Origin: Stropharia rugosoannulata
Lineage: Eukaryota > Basidiomycota > Agaricomycetes > Agaricales > Strophariaceae
Length of the DNA: 64,000 nt
Assembly (NCBI GenBank): GCA_028532985.1
Contig: JANCIK010000009.1
Coordinates: forward strand, 992,001-1,056,000
Reading direction: 5' to 3'
Shown: piece by piece, positions 11,525-24,500 of the stretch
Numbering within the stretch: position 1 is the stretch's first letter
Layout of the letters: each line of letters begins with the position of its first letter
Position numbers and translations under genes: made by a program
The notes under the pieces: generated by a model
What the model saw: only the letters and a program-made list of their open reading frames with translations
Databases searched by the model: none
What the model was told of the DNA's origin: nothing

Positions 11525-13191
11525 ATGCTGGGTCGCCCTGCCTTTCCCCTCCTGGTCATAGTAGCGTGTGCGGCACCCTACGCACTGTGCCTCTCCCCGC
11601 AGTTCATTGCGTGCCAGGTCCAAAAACCATTCGGCATATCCCCCTTGCTTGGATGCCCTGATGGTACCATTTTCGTCTCAGCCGATGTAACGGACAAGCA
11701 CGCGCATTTCAACAAGGTGCAAGACGCCGTTCTGTCGATGTAAGTGTGCAGTCGACTTTACTTGATTTTATTGTGGCTAACAGGTTGATGCAATATCTAG
11801 GCCAGAATTTGGCAGTGCCACAATTCTCATCGCTGAGGGAGAATACAACGAGACTGTCAATGTAACCCGGAAAGGCCCCTTGACAATGCTAGTGAGCATT
11901 CAATTTCAAAGCATTCTTGTAGCAGTTCCACTCATCATAACGAACCACAAGGGTCAATTGCCGCTCTCTGCGCTAGAGGACATCGATAAGCCATTTGCGA
12001 ACCGGTCTGACGTTCCGCTCAAACAAAATCTCGTCAAGATTTTTAACAATGTATTTGTCGAGAACGGGATAGACGACGCACAGTCGTCCGTCCTCCTAGT
12101 TGCACCTTCGTTTGACGCCGCGCTCATAGGCGCGGGTCCGACGGGCGCCCCATTACAGCCTTTGTTCGGGAACCTGGATTTCAAGGCATACAATATTGAT
12201 TTCGAGAACAGAGCCGTAAGTACGTCGCTTACAGTATACGAACATAATTCACATACACAACCATCTAAACAGGCAAATTTCTCAATCTCTCAAGCACTCG
12301 TCACTGACATATCCTACGCTAACGCTTCATTCTACGGATGCTCATTCGCCAGCTGGCAGGATACATGGTACACTGGCCGTAACGGCAGCACTTACGTTGT
12401 TGACAGTATCATATACGGACAAACGGATTGTGAGTATTCACTCAAATCTTTTATTTTCTCTCTCCTTTGTTGACGTTAGTCGTTGTTATGCCAGATTTAT
12501 TTGGCTTCGGTACAGCGTGAGGACTTCCTTTTTACATTCCAGAAGCAACGTTTGAATATTTTGTGTCATCAGTTGGTTCCAAAATGTAGTGCTCGCGAAC
12601 AGAGCATGCGGCGGTGGCATAGTGGCTTGGAAGGGGACGAATCTGACAGATGCACCTGGAAACCGGTACGGCGCATATATTTCGGATTCGAGTATAATTC
12701 GCGTAAGTCGTACTTCTTTGAAATGGGTAGACATAAAAGTGACCTTTTTTATAGTCCCCAGATGCCAATGCTACAACTGTGACGGAGGGAAAATGTTTCC
12801 TCGGTAAGATGTTTGCAAAAGGAAAGCCTTTTGACGGCTTCGCTTATGCACTTCTACTAGGTCGCCCATGGAATGATCTAGCAACCACTGTGTACTTACG
12901 CACATTCATGGACGACTCTGTACAACCCGTTGGATGGACGCCGTTCGACAGCGCCAGGCCTGTAATCATGAACACAACATTCTATGCCGAGTTTGATTCA
13001 ACAGGTCAGTACCGACTGTCAAGATCTTGGATCTTTGTCCAGTGCTAATGAGTTGTGCAGGTCCAGGTGGAAACACCTCACAGCGTATCCCACTGGAACA
13101 CCTCCTCACACCACAACAGGCTGCAGACTTCACAATCGACAAAGTCTTTCTTGAGCCACCTTCCTGGATTGATAGGGAGTACCGGTTCTAA
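11525..13191 (+). CDS. Secreted pectin methylesterase (CE8)
   Basis: Carbohydrate esterase family 8 enzyme that removes methyl esters from homogalacturonan in plant cell walls, outside the cell. A signal peptide is clear (MLGRPAFPLLVIVACAAPYA). The right-handed beta-helix core follows, with GSATILIAEGEYNETVNV, then FKAYNIDFEN, the catalytic block YGCSFASWQDTWYTGRNG, GQTDYLFGFGTAWFQNV with the second catalytic Asp, and the FLGRPWNDL block with the substrate-binding Arg and Trp. The WFQNV join depends on an intron at 12516-12569. Another intron inside the FLG|RPWND region removes bases between about 12806 and 12860. Several NxS/T sites suggest glycosylation. An in-frame ATG at 11516 would add three residues. 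All active-site residues I can identify are present, so the enzyme should be functional. It is the only pectin-related gene in the window. Confidence 0.93.
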
Positions 13192-13332
13192 AATCCTAGC
13201 ATAGAATGGACGTTGGCATACGACATGGAATACACTTGCTGGTAAAGAAAAAGTACGTCTGAAGACATAAAAAAACCATAAGAAAGAAAGGGAAAGTAAT
13301 AAATTAAACATAGGGCAAAACTGTCGAATGGG

Positions 13333-14729
13333 TTATGCACTCTCGCGATCTTTAGGTCTATATTTCACAATCCAGGGATGCTTTTGTACCTCGGTAAGCG
13401 GTAGACGCTTTTGAGGATCATAACGCAAGAGCTATGCGGATTTAATGAGCATGTCTTTCTCATGAATGTACTTATAATAAATAAAAGGAGCACCTACTTT
13501 GGTGATGAGATCCTTCACTTCTTCGGAAAGACGCACTTCTTTATCATCGAATTTAAGGTCAACTTTGGCAATTCGACGATAGGTGTCTAGAAGAGAAACG
13601 ATTCAGCAACACGCCTTCCTGCAGGTATAGAACAACTTACTATTGACACTATTCCTATCTTCGAAAGGTGGGAATCCAGACACAAATTCGTAAGTTAAAA
13701 CACCAAGCGCCCAGTAATCGACCTTTTCGTTGTGCTCCTTTCCTTCCACCATCTCTGGTGGGAGGTAGTCCAGGGTTCCACACAGCGTCATTCTCCTGTT
13801 ACCGGGTGCATGGACACTCCACCCGAAATCGCCAATTTTGAGTTCTCCATTGATGCCCAGAAGCAAGTTTTCTGGCTTGATGTCACGGTGAATAACGTGC
13901 TTGCTATGCAAATAGATCAAGGCGTCGGCCATCTGGTCAATATAGCGCGAACTGCGGCGTTCAGAGAATCGGTGGTATTTGGACAGCTGCTTGTACAGCT
14001 CGCCCTTTCCTGCAAATTCAAGCATAAGAAATATACGCTTTTCGTCGTGGAAGTAGCCATATAGCCGCAGCACGTTTGGGTGACGGAGGTTCTGCTGGAT
14101 TTCAATCTCGCGCCGGATCTGCTTCTCGACCTTGGACTGCACGATCTCGGATTTGTATAATGTCTTTAACGCGACGATGTACTTGGGCTCGCATTTTGTC
14201 CGCACCATGTACACACGTCCGAACTTGCCCTTGCCCAGTGGCCGGCCCATGTCGAAGTCGTGTAGACTCCACTCGCGCGTGGGATGCTTCCTGTCGTGTA
14301 CATTAGCACCATTGCGAGAAAGGAGATATTGGCGGTGTACTTCGAGACACTGGAGTCAAGAGCCAACTCCTCTGCTGCCCGGCCATATACCGGTTCGCCA
14401 CGCTTCTCGTTTTCAATCTCGAGGCCACCGTCATAGCTCCCAATATCGATCGATCGTTGTGTGGTGTGTCCTGGCTTTGCAGACGAGGTCGAAGCTTGGG
14501 TGGTGGATGCAGGGTTTCGCAGTGAAGAGGGGTTTGTAGGCTTATTAGACGCATTCGTAAAGGGGTTTGAAGCGGCAAATTTGGTCAGTAGTTTCGTGAC
14601 ATTACCAGAGCCTGACGCAGCTGGTTTCGTTGTTGGTTGGCGAATAGAGGATCCGGATGAAGCGGTAGGTTTCTTGTTGGAGATTTCCATCGCGGCAATT
14701 TGTCGAGTGACAGATCCAATTGAAGTCAT
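13333..14729 (-). CDS. ark1: Aurora family mitotic protein kinase (Ipl1/Ark1)
   Basis: Catalytic subunit of the chromosomal passenger complex, which corrects kinetochore attachment and helps cytokinesis. A basic, Ser/Thr/Pro-rich N-terminal tail of about 130 residues precedes the typical [17 protein letters not shown] lead-in. The kinase domain then shows [47 protein letters not shown] and the Aurora activation loop [16 protein letters not shown] with its phospho-Thr. The domain ends with [21 protein letters not shown] and a short tail to TAA at 13333. Introns split the N-terminal tail from the kinase domain and cut the last third twice. The single fungal Aurora usually serves both A and B roles. 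Identification is very safe. Confidence 0.95.
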
Positions 14730-15774
14730 GGTTGCGGACCTTGGACTATTGGATTATGTAGGGGAGGTATCCGGTGGTGAAACGAAGGACAGTCAACGGC
14801 AGAGCTGGGGAGAAGCAAGGCGTTGAGCGTGCGGTCTGACAAGGCGCGAAGTTGAACATCTCGCACACGTGATCGCGTGAGCATTCATTATGATTTGCGC
14901 AGACCTGGGACCAGTAGCCGCAGGTAGCCGCTCCGGCTTCGACAAGCATCCACAACATGTCACAAAACAGATCTCTTCATTACTGCATCAATTGTCCGCC
15001 CCGGACACCTCGCAGGTGTTATAAGTTATCTAAACACCCATGGATTGTGTACTGTACCAGAAGTGATTTAGAGAGCAGTGTTTCAAAATGTCCTTTTTTC
15101 TCCTAATCGAGTGCTTTAGCCTGGGAGTCGCGGCAATTTAACTTCGGGTCCAAGTATGGAGCTTGGCGCGGTGTCTATTCCTCGCCGTTGGATTCGACGG
15201 GATGGTATCGCAGGCCATCCGATTGAGACGAAGTACAAGTAATCTACAGTCCACAGTCTACGTATAATTGTTCATTCCTAGTATTCTTGGGCAGATGTGA
15301 TCAGGAAAGTTGTGTTTCAAGGACCGATACGAGACAGTGTGGGAAAATATGTCACGGACACTGTGACAATTGAACAGCCAGCTCACGCTTATGGGCAGGG
15401 TCTTTCGTTTGTTTCTCCATCTCCACCGTCGCTCTTTGCGCAGAACCCAGAAAGCCTCTTCACTAGACCGGCAGGATCCGCTGGTCTCGTCTAGATCAGT
15501 AGCACAGTACCCAGCTTGCACCGTCGCCAGCGATTCCCAGGAAATCGACCCCGTCGACCCACGCCTGCTTGTATATTGTGTGCCCTTCTAGCCCTATACC
15601 AATCTCCTTAAGCAACCCCAGCAGGTCTAACAGCATCGCAAGCCCTCTTACGCGACTTTTCATTGGATTCACATCGAAAGGAAACAATCAGAAAACAAAG
15701 CGAAAGACACCTTACATCTTTTTCTTTGCTTATTTTTCACCCACCACTACCACTCTATTCCCCATTTCTTCATA
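14730..15774. other. Divergent intergenic region between Aurora and Vts1 genes
   Basis: About 1 kb of upstream DNA for two divergent genes. The last 100 bases before the Vts1 start are pyrimidine-rich, as in fungal 5' UTRs. A short inverted repeat (TGTCAC...GTGACA, near 15350) is present. Overlapping open frames at 15258-15591 look like chance. Confidence 0.5.
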
Positions 15775-17792
15775 ATGAGCCTCCGCCCCCCTTCCACCAG
15801 TCCCAGTCCCAGCCCCGGTCCCATTGAAAACGGTAAAGCCAGTGCCCGTCAATCGATGGGCCCCCCTTCCCGCGGTGCTCAGATGATGGCACCCCCCTCG
15901 CCCCGCCCTGGAGGACAGTCGAGCGCCAGACCTACTAGCGAGCTACTAGGCTCGGGCGCCATGTATCAGACCCCGGAAGCTGAGGCTTTGGACCAATGGT
16001 TCGAAAACCTTCAGAATTACGAGGCTACCTTGGTATGTTTACTCCCTACGTTGGCTGTTCCAGTCATACTCACGAAAGCTTCAGGAGGAGATGGCCGCAG
16101 CGTCCTTGGATGTCAACTTTAAAGAGGAGCTTAGTGCCATCGAGCAATGTGCGTATAAGCTCCTGCCATCCATATACGATTCGATACTGAAGCATGATTA
16201 TAGGGTTCAAAGTTCTTTCTGAAGCAGAGCGCACAGCCGCTCTTTACAGTCTTCTTCAACATTCTACTCAGGTTCAAATTCGGTTTTTTATAACCGTTCT
16301 TCAGCAAATGGCTAGATCCGACCCTATGACAGCCCTTCTTAGTCCTGCCGTGGGCGGTTCTATGCAGAGTCAAATGGAAGCCAAGCTTGCAGGCCTCAAG
16401 TCTCCTGGCCTTAAATCTGGCCTCCCGGCATCTCCGACTGCGCGCAACTTCGCACCTGGTAATCGTCAGTCGCTGGCTCTGGATAATACAAGCAACTATC
16501 TTTCCCCTGATTCTGCAGCCAACCCGCCTGACTCTGCTGCTGCGACTCTTGCCCAGCAGCGCGCGAAGCTTGTCAAGGCGAGCAATGCTGCTCATAGGAT
16601 ATCTGCTCCCGTTCTCGCTTCGCCTGGAGCTGGCGATGGCCGTGCCTCTTGGGGCCCTTCCACTCTTCTGAGCCAGGTCTCTGAAGCACAAACTAGCTCT
16701 TCTCCGGAGCTGACTTCGTCTCGTCCCAAGAGTACCGAATTCTCCGGCACGATCAATACTGCAAGGCCCAGCAACAATAACAATAATACCAACGCCAACA
16801 ACAATGAGATTACCTATAATGAGGTCACAACCTCCAAGGATTGGTCATCCATGGTCACTACTCCTTTGATCCCTATGTTCAAGAAGGAGACTCGCCCTGC
16901 TCCTGCGGCTGAGGCTGCACCAAAGAATGACTGGCATAACAACGCTGCGCCAGGAGTACCCCGCATGGGTGACCCCACTATCCATCGTCGCAAACCTCAA
17001 CATGATAATAGGAGTGACCATGGAGGTGTTATTTACGATGATAACGGCAATCCTATCAACCAGGGCCAAAACGCCGGCCGTCCTGGGGGCATGAGGAATA
17101 CCAGTGGCAATGGCTCCAACTGGTCGGGCGCACGGAGCCCGGTGCTCAATAACCAACCGAACAGGTTCGGTGACGGATCCGACGCGGGTGTTAATGGCCT
17201 CGGAATGCAAATGATGGGCATGGGCCTTGGCAGCCCAACGATGGGTATGGGCATCCCCGGTCTCGGCATGCAACCCATGAGCCCCTTCAATATGCTGAGC
17301 ATGATGAATATGAACCCAGACGCAGCTCAGCTCATCGCCGCGCAAATGGCAGCGTCGGGCCAGTTTGGGCAGCCGGGTATGGCGAACTGGCTTGGGATGC
17401 AGCCTATGAGCGCTGGCCTCGGCTCTGCCGTCAGCAATGGCGGACATAGCCGCAAGAACGGCCCAGGAAGCCTCCGCTCGCCGCCGCTGCGCAGCGCTGG
17501 GAGCATGGCAAGCGGCGCAGGAGGCAACAGCACCCCCAAAGGCGAGGAGGATGTTGATCCTACCTTGCTTAACGATGTCGCCGCTTGGCTCAGGAGCCTG
17601 AGGCTGCACAAGTATACACCCAACTTCGAGGGTGCTAAGTGGCAAGACATGGTGATGATGGACGAGGCCGCGCTTGAGGCGAAGGGCGTTGCTGCATTGG
17701 GCGCTAGGAGGAAGATGTTGAAGACATTCGAGTTGGTCAGGAAGAAGATGGGCATAGAGGCTCCAAACAGCGCCGCTCTAACCAGCCCGTGA
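15775..17792 (+). CDS. VTS1: SAM-domain RNA-binding protein Vts1 (Smaug homologue)
   Basis: Post-transcriptional regulator that binds Smaug recognition hairpins in mRNA through a C-terminal SAM domain and recruits the deadenylase. Exon 1 encodes a Pro/Ser-rich start and ALDQWFENLQNYEATL. Two small introns follow (16034-16083 and about 16150-16202). Next is the conserved N-terminal helical module WFKVLSEAERTAALYSLLQ. The middle is low-complexity, with an Asn run near 16780 and a Met/Gly-rich stretch (LGMQMMGMGLGSPTMGMG, about 17205-17250). The SAM domain lies at the very end: DVAAWLRSLRLHKYTPNFEG, then WQDMVMMDEAALEAKGV and ARRKMLKTFELVRKKMGI. The layout matches fungal Vts1 throughout, with about 640 residues expected. 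Confidence 0.93.
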
Positions 17793-18894
17793 TTTGGATC
17801 AGTCCCTTGAACTCTTCCCCGTCCGTTAGGCATTCCTGTCCTTTCTCAAAAATAATCCATCGTATGCCTTTCCCAACTTGAACAACGGTCTTTCTTTCTC
17901 CCGTCTCTCTGTGCAAAAATGCGCCCCTCTTTGAAGACTTTTCTTTTTCTCAATTGTCCTGATCGTTGTATACTTCATCAACCGCCATTTATTATTTTCC
18001 AACTTGTTGATCCCCAACACCGTTTATGCACTGTAATCACCTGCAGTGTACAACGATGACTAGTGTTGATGGTTAACTAGACCATTGCGGTCTTTGTAGG
18101 CACTTAATCCATTACCCCAAAACAACAACAGCGTACCATTACCATCCCCTGTCTTACACTACTCCTCGTATCCCAATAGCACGACAGTGTTATCTCCACA
18201 GTTATATTCCCCCCCACGCGGGCTGTCGTTGTACATATACATCTGTGCTGTTCGATGTCTCTGTCGTGGACGTTGTATCATGGATTCCTACTCGTCTAGG
18301 TTAGCGCGTATCCCACCCGCTTTCCCGATTTATATATATTTTCGTGTATGATTAATTCATTTTCTTTCTACTTCATGCTCTGCGCGCCCATGTCAGCTTC
18401 TTTCTTGATGATACTTCTCAGTGGGTGCATGAATTCTGACAGCGTAACTATGTCAAGTGATGCCCGGTGTGTCTTCTGCTTGACAAGGTGCGTGGATGAC
18501 TTGGGTGGGATCGCTCTATTAGCTTTGAGCTGAACGATGTGCTTTTAAAAATAGGCGACACATACTGAGTAGACCTCCGACGCCACTTGTTGACACCGGT
18601 ATCTGGCACTTGTTGACTTGAGCAGACAATGAGCGGCCATCTGCTCAGAACTGCACTCGTAGTGGACCGGTGAGCGATATTGCCTATGGGCGCCCGCCCA
18701 GCCCAAGATTTTGACGTGGATTTGGCGGATTTCTGGCTATAAAATAAACATCCTACAGGTTGTATCCCTCATTCCCTTCTCTCGCCTTCTCCTTCTTCGT
18801 TCTTTCTTCAGCTTCTTGGCCAGGTGCCGTTTTCCTTTGAGCAGTCTTTTCTTAATTCCAATCACCTTCAACAACCACTCCTTCTACATTTAAA
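17793..18894. other. Intergenic region: Vts1 3' side and promoter of the secreted-protein gene
   Basis: AT-rich 3' flank of Vts1 followed by the promoter of the next gene. The 110 bases before 18895 are rich in C and T, a feature often seen just upstream of strongly expressed fungal genes. No further gene was recognised. Confidence 0.55.
18738..18745 (+). promoter_or_regulatory. TATA box of the small secreted-protein gene
   Basis: A clean TATAAAAT about 150 bases upstream of the ATG at 18895. It is followed by a long CT-rich leader (about 18765-18890), the usual arrangement for highly transcribed basidiomycete genes. Confidence 0.55.
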
Positions 18895-19591
18895 ATGTTC
18901 GGAAAGCTCTTCAGCACTGCCGTCCTCGCCGTCGCCCTCATTGGAGGCGCCGTCGCGAAGCCCGTTCAGCTTAACAGGCTGAGTAAGTGTTTTTTTATTT
19001 TTAAAAAAACTGCATTTATTGTAATCATGAGCGCTCATTTAATTTTCTTTTTTCTGCTTCGTAGCCGCCCGTGGGGACATCTCGTTCGACAACTGGCACG
19101 GTATCTCGTCGCTTGACGGCTTCGACAACTTCTACGGCTCGGATAACTTCATCGGCACTGTCACCAGCCAGACAGTCGTCGAGCAGGACCAGGAACTCGT
19201 CTGCCACAGCCTTTCGATCGAGATCGTCCAACAGCGCCTCTTGGTCTTGCAAGAGATGGCGAAGAGGATCATCACGGAGCAGGTGTGCGAGGTCGAGACG
19301 CAGACTGTCGTATTCGAGCAGTTCCACTCCAGCCTCGGGCTGTTCAGCCACGACCTGCGCCGCACGTCCGGCCTGCACGTCGGGTTCGACTCGGCAATCA
19401 CGAGCCACTTCAGTGATTTCTTCGAGGAGGACAGCGACACGCTGTCGTCTGTCGACTTTGGCTTCTCTGGCCATGATGTGGGCAGCCACCTTGTCGTCGT
19501 CGGTGGGTCGAACTGGAACGCGGAGACGTCGCCTGCCTCGGTCGCGGGCGCTTATAGCGCGGCCAGGAGCGCGTTTTATGGCTCGTATTGA
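18895..19591 (+). CDS. Small secreted protein of unknown function
   Basis: Two exons (18895-18982 and 19065-19591) encode 204 residues. The first 21 residues are a textbook signal peptide (MFGKLFSTAVLAVALIGGAVA). The mature part begins KPVQLNRLTARGDISFDNWH and continues with a Gly/Asp/Phe-rich segment (GFDNFYGSDNF) and then a Gln/Val/Glu-rich, helix-prone middle with two cysteines (ELVCHSL and EQVCEVE). The end is Ser/Ala/Gly-rich. I recognise the style from uncharacterised secreted proteins of wood- and litter-decay fungi but know no function. The TATA box and CT-rich leader suggest high expression. Codon use is strongly biased to C-ending codons, consistent with that. No enzyme motif is visible. 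Confidence 0.85.
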
Positions 19592-21532
19592 GTGGAGACG
19601 ATGAACACCAAACCACTTTGAGAGATAGAACGCGACGTCATACGCTTTGTTGACTATATACCCATTCTTCACGGACGTTGGTGCTTTTGCGACTGAGCGT
19701 TCGATTTTTTTTATTCGACAATTAAATAATTATAGAGGGAACCTGGTGTTGACTAGATTATTTTTGCAACTACTCTACATGCATATAATGTAATTACTGC
19801 TCCTTGGATAAATATACGCGACTTGTCAAGGGAATCGTGACCCCAATGGATATTTGAGATTTATACCTAAATGGCAGGGTCCGCAGGAGACGTGAAAGCT
19901 ATGCTTATACTAATTACATACTTTGTGATGCAGTGCGATATTTACTATCAACTTACCACAGCGATCAAACAGCGATATAGAGTACATAGTATGCGTTTGG
20001 TTGAAGTCTATCACCACCAGAACACCACCGCAACACTGCCGCTTCGGCTTGCGAGAGCCGCGACAGCAGCCGCAGCGGAGATCAGCGTTGACGTCGGTCG
20101 CGCGTTGCTGTGCGTCGGGGACCAGGGGATTCCGAGCTCGGGGTAGCGCTGCAAGATCCGTCACGGAGCATTGAAACCAATAGCCTGCCAGACTCGTAAG
20201 GACGGGCGCGGGTGTGGGTCAATGTGAATGTGAAGCTGGATCTCCGCGGTCAAACGGCCGCCACTTGGCCGCCACAATTATTTATATCCGAATGTGGCTC
20301 TTGACTATGCCTGAAGTACTACTTAATTTTTTATACTTCGTTCAAAGCTTAGAGCAGAGCTAAGCTGTAACTATGCACACATAGCTCGAAGCCGAGAGCG
20401 TTGGTACCGGCCAAAGGCCTGAAGAGTGTCAATACCTGTTGGCAAATATACGGTCGAATCGGAAGTATACAGTGCCGTCATAACATAAGGGGACTTTGAG
20501 GAGAAACTACTCCAGTGAGTTGCTCGTGGTACTTGGTCACGGTGTCTTCGACTATGTTTTGATTGTTTGAATGGTATTTACTGAGTAACAACCATCGTGA
20601 TCGTCTTGCTCGATTGAAGAGACGTATACAAGTCTTACTCCGATAATATCTCATAAGGAATGGTCTTGAGAGGTGGCCACAAAATGGCCACACGCCAGAG
20701 TGCACGAGGTAGAGTTTGAGGGTCTACTTGAACTTCTTTCCTTCTGTGAACAATGGGGTTGAAAAATGTGGTGATGCACGCGTTTAAGGAAGCGATTTAT
20801 GGTCCCTGTATGTTGACATTAATTCAGAGAGATTAAGGAGTGTTGAGAAAATGAATGGAGTGTGGCACATCACGCGCGATGAGTCCCTGCTCGCGACCTA
20901 TGGCGTGGTGTTGGTGGACGTTGAATTATGTGAATTTATATTCGAATACCAAGGAAAACCCATCCCCTTTCTGCTACCTGTGGCGGCGCCATATGCGGCC
21001 TAGCGCAGAGGCATATGTACTTCCCACTGAGCCTCATCTGCGGTGATTTTGGAGTGCAGGATTGGGTGAGAGCGCTGGCAAAATTCTTACATCAAGAATC
21101 CTCCTGGTGACGCCAGCCGAGACGTAAGGGTACATGTCGAGAGTATTTAAAAATAAGAAAAGTTGGACGGAGATTATAGACTCACTAAATGATGTGGGGA
21201 AGCGGGATCACGCCTGGAGGATCGGACGACAAGGTCCTTCCGTGCGCTTACTATTGCAGAGTTGACCGCCCTTGAATTTTGGGGAATGTGAACAGTAATA
21301 GCTGTGCCGATGGGCCCATACTGCATATGTCGGCAGTAACAAGGCTCGGGTCATATGCGCCGTGAATTGCACTGACACTCGGGCTTGAGTTGAGCTCCGG
21401 AGCCTGTGCACGCCTAGCTCAGCGGATTTGGGCAAGCCGCAATAAACAATACCGCGCGCATATATAAGGGCCATACTGCATCATTCATATCCTTCTATTA
21501 CTCCTGCACCCAGTCCTCTCCATACTCATCCA
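19592..21532. other. Long intergenic region upstream of glutamate dehydrogenase
   Basis: About 1.9 kb with no convincing gene. A 50-codon open frame at 20851-21003 looks protein-like (WHITRDESLLATYG) but has no recognised relatives or flanking exons. The right end is the promoter of the glutamate dehydrogenase gene, with TATA at 21461. Confidence 0.5.
21461..21468 (+). promoter_or_regulatory. TATA box of the NAD-glutamate dehydrogenase gene
   Basis: TATATAAG lies 65-72 bases upstream of the ATG at 21533 with a CT-rich stretch between, a normal fungal core-promoter spacing. Confidence 0.55.
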
Positions 21533-24500
21533 ATGTTCACTCCTCCGACCCCTAATGGGAGCGGGAACGGCCACTCCGCCCCCGCACAGGCCGCACAACG
21601 CCTAGCGGCCATTCACAACCTGCACAACAACAGCAGCGAGACGTCGTTGCATCGCGTCAAGAACCAGCCCGGCTACACGACGCCCGTGTTCAAGGGCAAG
21701 GATGAGCAGCGCGCTCTCGTCGAGAATGACGTCGCCCAAAAGGTCTGCTCCGATGCCGTCTTGGTGCCTTGATCTGATGGCTGACTCGCACCATATAGGG
21801 CTTCATCCCGCGCGAACTGGTCGCCAACGAGGTCAACTGGTTCTACTCGAACCTAGGCATCGACGACACATACTTCCAGAACGAATCGCGTGGCGTCATA
21901 TCAGACCATATCATTGCACTCTTTGGCGCAAAGATTCTTGCCTACACCAAGCATGATCCGACGAAGCTAGTCATTGACCTAGAGAAAATCGATGAGAATG
22001 GGAACGGCGCAACGTTCATTCATACCAGCCCCCCCGGCCTGACGACAACGGAGGGCCCAGGTGCCACTTGCGAGTCGAGGTCAGTGGAGGATTCTAGTGT
22101 ATCCGCGCGATTCATTCTGATACTGATGTTTCCCCAACCCCTGCCAGAATCGACGAACTATTTTTAAACAAATCGACGCCTGAAAACGCGTATAGGCTCG
22201 AGACTTTCCGCTCGACTGGTTCCATTTCCGCAACAGCATCCCAACAGCTGCGATGCTACTTCGTGAACAAGTGTCACTTCCCCGCAAAGCCCTCTACCCC
22301 AACGGCAGGCCAGAAGACAGACATCCGCTCCGTCTCTGACAAGTCGTTTCTGGATCGAGCAACCAAGAACACGCTTGACATCTATCAAGATGTACGTTTA
22401 CCTCTTGTCTTATCCCTGAATTTAAATCTTGATCCGACAACAGGTTATGTGGAATGTTGAGACGCGAGATGGTCCTGTCATAGAAGTCTTTGAAGTCGAG
22501 GGGACGCGTGAAAGGCGATTGGTCATTGGGTACAAGATGGGCGGCACTTCAGGATTCTTCAGGTGATTTTGGCTGCTTCTTTCCTGGGCATTGTGCTAAC
22601 TGAGGCTTACAGCGCGCTTTCCAACCTTTACCACTTCTACTCCCTTTATTCAGCACGCAAATATGTTGAGCAGTTCTCGAACGGCGTTACTATCATATCC
22701 CTCTACCTTAATCCCCTCCCCAATAGCAACGCTCCGCCAATCGAAAGCTCTATTTTGCAAGTCATGAAGGAGGCCTCACTGCTGTTCTGTCTTCCTGATA
22801 ACCCTTTCTTCCTTCCCAAGTCACTGGGGAGCAACGCCGTCCAAGAAGCCACCTACGCTTGTATGGGAAATTGTTATCTTCTTACTGCTAATACTAACGG
22901 ACATTTAAGACTGCGGTTGGGTGTTTGCACAACACTTCTGTAATCGACTCGGCTCTTCGTATCTTCAGCTCAAGAATGTTCTTAATGAGAACGACCCGAC
23001 ACATGCAGAAGTTTTGAACAACATCAAGAAGAGGTTCCGCGAAGAAACCTTCACCCGAGAGAGCATCGCCCAAATCATTCACGCATACCCTGAACTCGTA
23101 AGTGTTACCACTTTTCTTTATAACCGATTTATCAATGACAACTGGGATACTCTTTAGATCCGCCTGCTATACGTGAACTTCGCCATGACACATTACCCGT
23201 CGTCTGGCGCGTCGGAATTGATGTAAGCTAAATGGTTATGGGAGCAATTAGGAAGACAACTAACCATTAACTTCAAGGCCGACGCTATCGTACCAGCGCT
23301 TGCAGACCGTTCAGCCTCTCAACGATGCTGAGCTGTACGACAAAATACGCCGCACTGTGCCAAACAAGCAAGACCTCCAAGTTCTGGAGAGCTTCTTGAT
23401 TTTCAACAAGTATGTTCGTCTCTTTTATAGTTATGCAACACCCCGCTTATTGACGTTATCTAGGCATATTCTCAAGACAAATTTCTATCAGCCTACGAAG
23501 GTGGCACTGTCATTCCGTCTTGCGCCTGACTTCCTCCCGGAAATCGAGTACCCGAGGAAGCCGTTCGGCGTTTTCTTCGTCATTGGCAATGACTTCCGAG
23601 GATTCCATATCCGCTTCCGTGACGTAGCGCGGGGTGGCATTCGCATTGTTATGTCTAGGAACAAAGAGTGCGTAGATGCTTGGCAGTCGAATTCTTCAAA
23701 ATGACTCATTTTTCCTGTGCAGGAATTACTCGATCAATCAGCGCATGCTCTTTGACGAGAATTATAACCTTGCATCGACGCAAGCTTTGAAGAACAAAGA
23801 CATACCAGAAGGTGGTGCTAAAGGCACTATATTGCCATCGTTAGTGCATGCCTTTCGTTATGGCTTCTTAGTAACTGACATGGTTATCATTTAGCTTGGG
23901 TGCTCGTCCCAGAGGCTGTTTCGAGAAATATGTTGACGTAAATAAAATGCTTTCTTCGATAAACCCATATATTGACCTTGTTCTTTAGGCTGTCATTGAC
24001 CTACTAATTCCAGGTCAAACTCCTGGAATTAAGGAGCCTATCATTGACCTCTACGAAAAACCCGAGCTTCTGTTTTTCGGACCAGATGGTATGTCAAATC
24101 CCACTCTCTATTATCATTGTCGTATTGACTTCTCGCGCAGAGGGAACCGCAGACATGATGGACTGGGCTGCCCTCCATGCGCGCGCCCGTGGTGCAGAGA
24201 CGTGGTGGAAGTCGTTCACCACGGGAAAGAGCGCAGAGACTCTGGGCGGTGTACCCCACGATACATACGGCATGACCTCGCTTTCGATCAGGCAGTACGT
24301 TCTTGGTTTATACAAGCAGCTTGGACTGCGGGAGAAGGACATCACGAAGGTTCAAACTGGTGGACCAGATGGAGACCTTGGTTCCAGTAAGTTTTTGTAC
24401 TTTATCACTGCTTGGAGGTACTGATTTTTACATGATCAGATGAGATTCTGCTTTCGTCGGATAAGACTGTCGCTGTGATTGATGGCAGTGGTGTCCTCGC

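Noticed and set aside
16131..17833. Several long antisense frames opposite Vts1
   Set aside because: They mirror the low-complexity, C-ending-codon Vts1 exon and contain no known domain.
19025..19672. 215-codon antisense frame opposite the small secreted protein
   Set aside because: Arg/Asp/Val-rich mirror of a codon-biased exon; the sense strand has the signal peptide, TATA box and proper splice sites.
20851..21003. 50-codon frame starting MNGVWHITRDES
   Set aside because: Protein-like, but too short, without neighbours or known relatives; kept only as a note in the intergenic entry.
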